Source: Rhizophagus clarus (lineage: Eukaryota; Glomeromycota; Glomeromycetes; Glomerales; Glomeraceae). From it: DNA of 64,000 nt. The stretch covers positions 238,522-302,521 of the forward strand of contig BLAL01000069.1 in the NCBI GenBank assembly GCA_015698045.1, written 5' to 3'. The notes below the pieces were generated by a model, which worked only from the letters and a program-made list of their open reading frames with translations, had not been told where the DNA came from and did no database searches. Made by a program: the position numbers and the translations under genes. Shown one piece after another: positions 55,928 to 64,000 of the stretch (its first letter is position 1; every line of letters starts with the position of its first letter).

Positions 55928-57938
55928 AGGGCTCTGATCGGTTCGGTTCAGTTCAGTTTTTGCAAAAACTGATACCGAACTGAATTGATCAGTATCGGTA
56001 TTGATGATTACTGAAACTGACTGGTATCGGTATTGATGATTATCAAAACCGATCGATAATTACCAAAAATCGAACTGATTTACCAATATTAAAAACCATT
56101 TTTAGTAAAAAAAATATCGCGAAACTATTTTGGTATTTTTTTTACCAAATCAAATGATCTATAAAAACGTTTCGCAACGTTTTTTATTTAAAGTGTCAAA
56201 AAATAAAGTTGCGAATCGTTTTTTTTATTAAATTAACTAATAAAAAATGTTTCGCAACGTTTTTAATTAAAATGAAAAAAAAACGTTGCAAAACGTTTTT
56301 TTTTATTAAATTAACTGATAAAAAACGTTTCGCAATATTTTTAACTAAAGCAACAAAAAAAATGTTGCGAAACGTTTTTTTATTAAACTAACTGTTAAAA
56401 AACATTTCGCAACGTTTTTTAATTAAAGCAACAAAAAAAATGTTGCGAAATGTTTTTTTTTATTAAAATTAGCTCATAAAAACGTTTCGCAACATTTTTA
56501 TTATAGAGACAAAAAAAAATGTAGCGAAATGTTTTTTTTATTAAGTTAACTGATAAAAAATGTTTCGCAACGTTTTTTAACTAAAGCAATAAAAAAAAAC
56601 GTAGCAAAACATTTTTTTTATTAAACTAACTGTTAAAAAATGTTTCGCAACATTTTTTAATTAAAGCAACAAAAAAAAACGTTGTGAAACGTTTTTTTTA
56701 TTAAAATTAACTAACAAAAAAAACGTTGCAAAACGTTTTTTTTATTAAAATTAGCTCATAAAAACGTTTCGCAACATTTTTATTATAGAGACAAAAAAAA
56801 GTAGCAAAACATTTTTTTTTATTAAATTAACTGATAAAAAACGTTTCGCAACATTTTTTAACTAAAGCAACAAAAAAAACGTAGCGAAACGGTTTTTTTA
56901 TTAAACTAACTGTTAAAAAACGTTTCACAACGTTTTTTAATTAAAGCAACAAAAAAAAATGTTGTGAAATATTTTTTTTATTAAAATTAGCTAATAAAAA
57001 CGTTGCGTAATGTTTTTATTAAAGTGACAAAAAAACGTTGCGAAACGTTTTTTTTATTAAAATTAACTCATAAAAACGTTTCGCAACGTTTTTATTAAAG
57101 TGACAAAAAAAAACATTGCAAAACGTTTTTTTTATTAAAATTAGCTTATAAAAACGTTTTGCAACGTTTTTATTATAGAGACAAAAAAAAATGTTGCGAA
57201 ACGTTTTTTTATTAAATTAACTGATAAAAAACGTTTTGCAACATTTTTTAACTAAAGCAACAAAAAAAAACGTAGCAAAACGTTTTTTTATTAAAATTAA
57301 CTCAAATGTTCGCAACGTATTTTTTTTATTAAATTAATTGATAAAAAACGTTTCACAACATTTTTTAATTAAAGCAACAAAAAAATGTTGCGAAACGTTT
57401 TTTTTTATTAAAATTAGCTAATAAAAACATTGCGCAACATTTTTATTAAAGTGACAAAAAAAAATGTTGCAAAACGTTTTTTTATTAAAATTAACTCATA
57501 AAAACGTTTCGCAACGTTTTTATTAAAGTGACAAAAAACGTTGCGAAACGTTTTTTTTATCCAATTAACATTTCGCAACGTTGTTTGTTAAAATGACAAG
57601 AAAAAAGTTGCGAATAGTTATTTTTTTATTAGATTAATGAATAAAAACATTTCGCAACGTTTCTTAATTAAAGTGACAAAACACCGCTGCGAAATGGTTT
57701 ATTTTATCAAAATAACTAATAAAAACATTTCACAACATTTTTTATTATATTATTTAGTTAAATTGATTCGGTAATTCGGTTTGGTAAATCGCAAAACCAG
57801 TACCAAAACCGCAGTTACCGAAACCGATCAGTAAATTTACCGAAAGTTTCAGTTCGGTAAACTGTAAAAACCGAAACTGCTCCAATACCGAAACCGATCG
57901 GTACAATTCAGTAATTACCGAAATTGATCAGAGCCCTA
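55928..57938. mobile_element. foldback element B, AGGGCTCTGATC ends, CG-rich copy
   Basis: Ends AGGGCTCTGATCGGTTCGGT and CGAAATTGATCAGAGCCCT. Subterminal words are GGTTCGGTTCAG on the left and ACCGAAACCGATCGGTA on the right. The core (56150-57740) has about 20 units in which CGTTGCGAAACG and CGTTTCGCAACG alternate, separated by ATTAAAATTAACTCAT or AAAGTGACAAAAA spacers, so each unit can form a hairpin. It is the inverse-oriented sister of element A and keeps its CG dinucleotides. No coding capacity. Confidence 0.85.
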
Positions 57939-57962
57939 AAAAAATTTACTAATCATATAATC

Positions 57963-58233
57963 AGGGTTGAGAATTGTACTAGTACAGTACTAGTACAGTA
58001 TAGCACAGTACTAAGTATTGTACTTGTACCTAAAAATTTAGTACAAATGCAATTTAGTACATACCTACTAAGTAAATTTTATTGGTTAATTTTATAAATA
58101 TAAACAACATTATTTACGTGATATCTATTACAAATAGTTAAATTACATCTTAAAAAATAAAAACTATATTAGTACAGTGTACTTAGTACTTGTATGAGAT
58201 TTTTTGCTAGTACAGGTGTACTACCACAACCCT
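57963..58233. mobile_element. 271-bp foldback element, word GTACTAGTAC
   Basis: Starts AGGGTTGAGAATTGTACTAG and ends GTGTACTACCACAACCCT, an inverted pair. The words AGTAC and GTACT are repeated on both arms (GTACAGTACTAGTACAGTA at left, AGTACAGTGTACTTAGTAC at right) with an AT-rich centre. Confidence 0.7.
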
Positions 58234-58880
58234 GCATATAATTAACTCAATATAGTTTAAGTAAAGTTTCAATATTTTACAAAATCTTAAATAAGTTTTA
58301 TTCAGCAATTTTAGTTTAATTATAGTATTATAATAAAAGTCATAACTGTAATACCATATATTATAATATTTTAGTATTGATTAGTTAATATCTTTCATTA
58401 TAAAAAAAGTTTAGCTAGATATTTTGATAAATTACTATATATCAGTTAATCTAAATATTAACTAATATTATTAATTAAAATTTATTTAAATCTTATAATC
58501 TGATTCAAATTTGACAGATTTAATCTGAATTTAATCTGATATACAGTAACTCGCATAAATAACATACCAAAATGTTTTAAACAGTAAATCACATGTTTGT
58601 CGATCAAATTAAATCTATTTAATCTCATTTTTTCAAAATAAACAATATATATGTAGATCTTTAACATATAAAAGCTAACCCTTTCCTATATAACAAAAAA
58701 ATCCATTATGTCATTTTCTTTCTCCAAACCATGATGCATTACTTTTGCTACTTTTTTTTTAAAAAAAAATTATTAGAAAAAATTTTTTGTTTTATAATTA
58801 ATAATAAATAATAATAAAACACTTTACATACCTACCCCTTTACCGAAATAAATAAATAATATTTTTTATAACTATAGACT
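58234..58880. other. AT-rich spacer
   Basis: No gene or repeat is supported. A 61-codon minus ORF at 58482-58667 lacks motifs. Confidence 0.5.
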
Positions 58881-59075
58881 AGACTCACTATAGAACAAAG
58901 AGCATAGGCAATTATGATAATTGAGTGCAGCTTTGCCTTAAGAGAAATTGCCGCTAAAATTGGTTGTGAAAGTCACACAACAATACTAAAGCTTAAAAAA
59001 AGTACGAAGAAACTGAAAATGTGGAAGACAAGAAATGTCCAGACTGATCACGAACGTTAAATAAGCACCACACTA
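58881..59075 (+). pseudogene. Tc1-like transposase, N-terminal HTH fragment
   Basis: Reads TIEQRA (stop) AIMIIECSFALREIAAKIGC then, after a frame shift near 58995, KKYEETENVEDKKCPD (stop) SRTLNKHHTS. The order, an HTH with LREIAAKIGC followed by an ET..V.D linker, matches the paired-like N-terminal domain of Tc1-family transposases. The catalytic part is absent. A dead fragment. Confidence 0.6.
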
Positions 59076-59284
59076 GTTGAAAAAGGAATATTCAGCTTTA
59101 ATGAAATTTGGTCTATATTTGACCAAAATTAAAAATTATTTGACCTTAATTAGTAATGATCTATAATTAAGCATATATTTGACATTGTTGAATCATAGTC
59201 GAATAGTGTATATTAATTGAGCATTTTATCACATATCATGTAACTAATTAAAGCTTAAAAAAAAGATTAAATTTAATGAAGTTT

Positions 59285-59455
59285 CTAAAACTTCTTTACT
59301 TTTTCCTTCACCATTTCTTTTATTTTTTACCTTCTTTCATCCTTTTCTTATTTTTTATCTTTTCCCCTTTTTTCTTTTTCTTCCCTTCATATTTTCCTTT
59401 ATCTTTTCCTTTTTCTTTCCTTTCTTAATTTTTTTTTCCCACTTTCTTTAAAAAA
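59285..59455 (+). promoter_or_regulatory. CT-rich tract upstream of the last module array
   Basis: About 170 bp nearly all C/T (CTTTACTTTTTCCTTCACC and on). It lies just before a chain of micro-exon-like modules, as at 29.2 kb. A promoter role is inference. Confidence 0.35.
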
Positions 59456-59599
59456 TCCTTAATGAAACAGCTCATTTTAAGCAGATATTTTGGTCCCCTT
59501 TGGACGTGAAATTTCATAGTAATAATTTTTTTCTTTAACTACTCTTAATTTAACGAATAGCTTCTAAAAGTTCAGTTACTTCTTTTTATTTAGTATTCT

Positions 59600-60120
59600 C
59601 TTGGATTTCTTCCTTGAATCTAGGTGAGTGAAATTGTTTTTTCTTTTAACTTTAAACAAACTTTATTAACAGTTCATTTTTTTTTTGCAGACAACTAGTT
59701 TTTTGTGTTATCTAAATGTTAGGAGTTGTTTCTTTTTGTAGTTCTTTAGATGCGGTATTTTAGTAAGAGTTGTAAAGTTTAATTTTTTTATTCTATGACT
59801 TCTAAAGGATAGTTAATAATTTTATTTTTTTTCATTTTTTTTAGATGATTAACTCTTCGGTAGGATCTTGGAAGTATCTTTTTATTTTTTTTTATTTCTT
59901 TTAGACGGTTAACTCTTTGGTAAGATCTCAGGAGTATTTTTTTGTTTTATTTTGATATTTTATGATATTTACTAATGACTTGTTTTTACTCTTTTTTAGA
60001 TGTCTAGCTTTTTGTATAGGATTTCAGTGAATATTTTAATTTTTTCATTTTATTTTGTGATTTTTACAACGTTTATTAACAACTTGTTTTACCCCTTTTA
60101 GATAGTTGATACTAGTGTTT
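59600..60120 (+). repeat. micro-exon / intron-like modules before the satellite
   Basis: Five to six modules with acceptors at 59690 (TTTTTTTTGCAG), 59749, 59844 (TTTTTTAG), 59904 and 60000, exon-like parts starting ATGATTAACTCTT, ACGGTTAACTCTT and ATGTCTAGCTTTT, and donors such as GTGAGTG at 59623 and GTAAGATC. TTAACAGTTCA and CTAATGACTTG supply branch-like words. Same design as 29.6-31.65 kb. A mirror copy occupies the palindrome right arm (about 63.39-63.89 kb). Confidence 0.5.
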
Positions 60121-60370
60121 TGCAAACGATTTGGTCAAATCAAATCAATTCAGATTTGATTTGAAGTTTGATTTGATTCGATTTGATAATTTTGATTTGC
60201 AAATCAAATCCAAACTTCAAAACAAGATTTGAGTTCAAATCCAAATTAAAAAAAAAAATTTGATTCGATTTCAAATCAAATTCAAATTAGCTTAAATTAA
60301 TTCAATCAAATCCGAATCAAATCTGACAAATCCAAATCAAATCCAAATCAAATCGAATTAAATATACATG
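60111..60370. mobile_element. foldback-type element, word AAATCAAATC
   Basis: Begins TA-GTGTTTTGCAAACGATTTGG, followed by AAATCAAATC/GATTTGATTT words on both strands to about 60362. The start resembles other elements here (GTGTTCTGAACGA at 51184). The right end is unclear. Mirror copy at about 63.14-63.40 kb. Confidence 0.55.
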
Positions 60371-60509
60371 ACCTAGTTAAACGTAATTACAGGACCCCGA
60401 ACAATACTAATATAACTCACAAATGTATAAAGGCAGGGTCATGTGACTTGCTGATCTAATCAGATAATCCGAATATCCGATCTTTTTTTTAATCATTTAT
60501 TAGTTTATT

Positions 60510-61745
60510 TTTGTAGTATTGCCAGACGAAAGGCACGACCGGACTTTGGAATTAAAATAAGGGAGGGGTGAGAAGTGTTTTTCGGTGTTTTTTTTAACTA
60601 ATTAATTAATTATTTTTATTTTTATTTTTTGTAGTGTTACCAGACGAAAGGCACAACCGGACTTTTGGAATTAAGGTAAGGGAGGGCTTGGAGGAGGTGT
60701 TTCATTGTTTTTTTTTAATTAATTTAAGTATTAACTTTTTTTTACTTTTTGTAGTGTTGCCGGATGAAAAGCATGACCGGACTTTTGGAATTAAGGTAAG
60801 GGAGGGTGGGGAAGTGTTTCTCAGTATTTTTTTAACTATTTAATTAATTATTTTTTTTATTTTTTTGTAGTATTGCCAGACGAAATGCACGACCGGACTT
60901 TTGGAATTAAGGTAAGGGAGGGGTTGGGGGAGGTGTTTCATTGTTTTTTTTTTAATTAATTAAGTATTAAACTTTTTTTTTTACTTTTTGTAGTGTTGCC
61001 AGACGAAAAGCACGACTGGACTTTTGGAATTAAGGTAAGGGAGGGTTGGGGGAGGTATTTCGTTGTTTTTTTTTTAATTAATTAAGTATTAACCTTTCTT
61101 TTTATTTTTTTGTAGTGTTGCCAGACGAAAAGCATGACCGGACTTTTGAAATTAAGGTAAGGGAGGGTGGGGGAAGTGTTTCTTAGTATTTTTTTTAACT
61201 AATTAATTGTTTTTTTTTATTTTTTGTAGTGTTGCCAGACGAAAAGCACGACCGGACTTTTGGAATTAAGGTGAGGGAGGGTGGGGAAGTGTTTTTCCAG
61301 TGTTTTTTTTAACTATTTAATTAATTATTTTTTTTATTTTTTTGTAGTGTTGCCGGACGAAATGCATGACCAGACTTTTGGAATTAAGGGTAAGGGAGGG
61401 GTTGGGGGAGGTGTTTCGTTGTTTTTTTTTTAATTAATTAAGTATTAACTTTTTTTTACTTTTTGTAGTGTTGCCAGACGAAATGCATGACCAGACTTTT
61501 GGAATTAAGGTAAAGGAGGGTTGGGGGAGGTGTTTCGTTGTTTTTTTTTAATTAATTAAGTATTAACCTTTTTTTTATTTTTTTGTAGTGTTGCCGGACG
61601 AAAAGCATGACCGGACTTTTGAAATTAAGGTAAGGGAGGGTGGGGGAAGTGTTTCTCGGTATTTTTTTTAACTAATTAATTATTTTTTTTTTTATTTTTT
61701 GTAGTGTTGCTGGGGCGAAAAACATGACCGGACTTTTGGAATTAG
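60510..61745 (+). repeat. splice-module satellite, plus orientation, 11 units
   Basis: Same family as 12.06-13.99 kb. Unit: TTTTTTGTAG, a 41-nt core TGTTGCCGGACGAAAAGC to GGACTTTTGGAATTAAG, GTAAGGGAGGGTGGGG, then GTGTTTC, TTTAACTAATTAATTATT and the next T tract. Unit length is about 115-122 bp. Two spacer variants alternate (GGGAAGTGTTTCTCGG with AACTAATTAATT; GGGGGAGGTGTTTCGTTG with TTAATTAATTAAGTATTAA), showing a two-unit higher-order pattern. The 11th unit sits in the turn-around of the palindrome. Confidence 0.9.
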
Positions 61746-61784
61746 GGTATTAAAACCTGAAAAAGAATAATAAAAATAAAAAAA

Positions 61785-63999
61785 AAATAATTAATTAGTT
61801 TAAAAAAAATACCGAGAAAACACTTCCCCCACCCTCCCTTACCTTAATTTCAAAAGTCCGGTCCATGCTTTTCGTCCGGGTCAACACTACAAAAAAATAA
61901 AAAAAAGGTTTAATACTTAATTAATTAAAAAAAAACAACGAAACACCTCCCCCAACCCTCCCTTACCTTAATTTCAAAAGTCTGGTCATGCATTTCGTCT
62001 GGCAACACTACAAAAAGTAAAAAAAAAGTTAATACTTAATTAATTAAAAAAAAAACAACGAAACCCTCCCCCACCCTCCCTTACCTTAATTCCAAAAGTC
62101 TGGTCATGCATTTCGTCCGGCAACACTACAAAAAATAAAAAAATAATTATTAAATAGTTAAAAAAAACACTGAAAAACACTTCCCCACCCTCCCTTACCT
62201 TTAATTCCAAAGTCCGGTCGTGCTTTTCGTCTGGCAACACTACAAAAAAATAAAAAAAAACAATTAATTAGTTAAAAAAAAATACTAAGAACACTTCCCC
62301 CACCCTCCCTTACCTTAAATTTCAAAAGTCCGGTCATGCTTTTCGTCTGGCAACACTACAAAAAATAAAAAGAAAGGTTAATACTTAATTAATTAAAAAA
62401 AAACAAACGAAATACCTCCCCACCCTCCCTTACCTTAATTCCAAAAGTCCAGTCGTGCTTTTCGTCTGGCAACACTACAAAAAGTAAAAAAAAAAAGTTA
62501 ATACTTAATTAATTAAAAAAAAAACAATGAAACACTCCCGCCCCAAACCCCGTCTCCCTTGACCTAATATACATTAATAGTACTACCGTTATGTTCCAAA
62601 AGTCCGGGTCGTGCATTTCGTCTGGCAATACTACAAAAAATAAAAAAAAATAATTAATTAAATAGTTAAAAAAATACTGAGAAACACTTCCCACCCTCCC
62701 TTACCTTAAATTCCAAAAGTCCGGTCATGCTTTTCAATCCGGCAACACTACAAAAAGTAAAAAAAAGTTAATACTTAAATTAATTAAAAAAACAATGAAA
62801 ACCTCCTCCAAGCCCTCCCCTTACCTTAATTCCAAAAGTCCGGTTGTGCCTTTCGTCTGGTAACACTACAAAAAATAAAAATAAAAATAATTAATTATTA
62901 GTTAAAAAAAACACCGAAAACACTTCTCACCCTCCTTATTTTAATTCCAAAAGTCCCGGTCGTGCCTTTTCGTCTGGCAATAACTACAAAAATAAACTAA
63001 ATAATGATTAAAAAAAGATCGGATATTCGGATTATCTGATTAGATCAGCAAGTCACAATGACCCTGCCTTTATACATTTGTGAGTTATATTAGTTATTGT
63101 TCGGGGTCCTGTAATTACGTTTAACTAGGTCATGTATTTATTTCGATTTGATTTGGATTTGATTTGGATTTGTCAGATTTTGATTCGGATTTGATTGAAT
63201 TAATTTAAGCTAATTTGAATTTGATTTGAAATCGAATCAAAATTTTTTTTTTTTAAATTTGGATTGAACTCAAATCTTGTTTTGAAGTTTGGATTTGATT
63301 TGCAAATCAAAATTATCAAAATCGAATCAAATCAAACTTCAAATCAAATCTGAATTGATTTGATTTGACCAAATCGTTTTGCAAAACACTAGTATCAACT
63401 ATCTAAAAGGGGTAAAACAAGTTGTTAATAAACGTTGTAAAAATCACAAAATAAAATGAAAAAAATTAAAATATTCACTGAAATCCTATACAAAAGCTAG
63501 ACATCTAAAAAAGAGTAAAAACAAGTCATTTAGTAAAATATCATAAAATATCAAAATAAAACAAAAAAAATACTCCTGAGATCTTACCAAAGGAGTTAAC
63601 CGTCTAAAAGAAATAAAAAAAATAAAAAGATACTTCCAAGATCCTACCGAAGAGTTAATCATCTAAAAAAATGAAAAAAAATAAAATTATTAACTATCCT
63701 TTAGAAGTCATAGAATAAAAAAATTAAACTTTACAACTCTTACTAAAATACCGCATCTAAAGAAACTACAAAAAGAAACAACTCCTAACATTTAGAATAA
63801 CACAAAAAACTAGTTGTCCTGCAAAAAAAAAATGAACTGTTAATAAAGTTTGTTTAAAGTAAAAGAAAAAACAATTTCCACTCACCTAGATTCAAGGAAA
63901 GAAATCCAAGAGAATACTAAATAAAAAGAAGTAACTGAACTTTTAGAAGCTATTCGTTAAAATTAAGAGTAAGTTAAAGAAAAAAAATTATTACTATGA
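61785..63999 (-). repeat. right arm of the palindrome, including ten mirrored satellite units
   Basis: Inverse of 59505-61680. It holds ten satellite units on the minus strand (61.85-62.99 kb), the AAATCAAATC element (63.14-63.40 kb) and the mirrored modules. It differs from the left arm mainly by single-base insertions and deletions (for example GGTCCATGC for GGTCATGC, TCCGGGTCAACAC for TCCGGCAACAC, GTCCCGGTC for GTCCGGTC), plus a 35-40 bp unmatched insert near 62560-62590. Treat it as possibly artefactual. Confidence 0.85.
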
Positions 64000-64000
64000 A

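Larger units (their letters stand above)
59505..61680 (+). repeat. left arm of a 4.5-kb palindrome
   Basis: Reverse complement of 61785-63999. Anchors: CTTGAATCTAGGTGAGTG at 59613-59630 pairs with CACTCACCTAGATTCAAG at 63878; GGACCCCGAAC near 60392 pairs with GTTCGGGGTCC near 63099. The axis is at about 61755. The right arm runs to the window end, so the palindrome is probably longer. Confidence 0.92.

Noticed and set aside
60634-62694. ORFs reading VLPDEKHDRTFGIKVREG as a small protein family
   Set aside because: Each ORF spans one or two satellite units and runs through the intron-like part. If the core peptide is ever made it would be by splicing, so these continuous ORFs are not annotated.
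59505-63999. Genuine hairpin telomere or viral hairpin end
   Set aside because: No terminal motif or viral gene is present, and the indel-rich right arm favours a fold-back read; left open but not claimed.
1-64000. rRNA, tRNA and snRNA genes
   Set aside because: Scanned by eye for A/B-box pairs, cloverleaf-like stems and conserved rRNA cores; nothing credible was seen. A covariance-model scan would be decisive.

Overview
The window is AT-rich eukaryotic DNA, almost certainly fungal, and most like a transposon-filled genome of an arbuscular mycorrhizal fungus (Glomeromycotina). The reasons are very low GC, short GT..AG introns of 60-90 bp, a CACTA-type Plavaka transposon, a non-LTR element with zinc-knuckle ORF1 and endonuclease/RT/RNase H ORF2, and families of long low-complexity foldback elements. 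The species is an inference; no rRNA or tRNA gene was found to anchor it.

Host genes are few. A six-exon minus-strand gene at 6.26-7.93 kb encodes a 432-residue DDT/WHIM-type chromatin protein. A four-exon minus-strand gene for a small trihelix (Myb/SANT-like) DNA-binding protein runs from 41.53 to 32.76 kb. Its first intron is occupied by the 8.1 kb LINE, bounded by a 15-bp target duplication. Several decayed multi-exon genes of unknown family lie at 0.5-2.9, 23.6 and 25.4-27.0 kb.

Mobile DNA, left to right: an RS/SH-rich pseudogene (0.5-2.9 kb); a TA-flanked pogo-type MITE (3.7-4.6 kb) with a longer sister copy at 27.3-28.35 kb; a pogo/Tigger transposase relic (19.6-21.3 kb) whose right end is split by a 1.37 kb foldback MITE; the LINE (33.2-41.3 kb); a nearly intact Plavaka element with two divergent genes and long inverted ends (41.9-48.1 kb); a pair of about 2 kb foldback elements in opposite orientation (52.15-57.94 kb) around a poly(A)-tailed retroposon; and a Tc1-like HTH fragment (58.9 kb).

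The most unusual content is a set of tandem arrays whose repeat unit looks like a complete splicing module: polypyrimidine-AG, an exon of about 30-45 nt, GTAAG, then a branch-point-like word. They occur at 12.06-13.99 kb (minus), 14.4 kb, 23.9-24.8 kb (minus), 29.6-31.65 kb (plus), 48.3-48.9 kb (units with no exon at all, AG directly abutting GT), 50.4-51.1 kb (decayed) and 59.6-61.74 kb (plus). Several are headed or trailed by CT-rich tracts. I know of no description of this kind of element; that is memory, not a search.

The last 4.5 kb (59.5-64.0 kb) is one large inverted repeat with an axis near 61.75 kb. The right arm differs from the left mainly by small insertions and deletions, so it may be a fold-back assembly artefact at a contig end rather than real DNA. 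Annotations there should be treated with caution.
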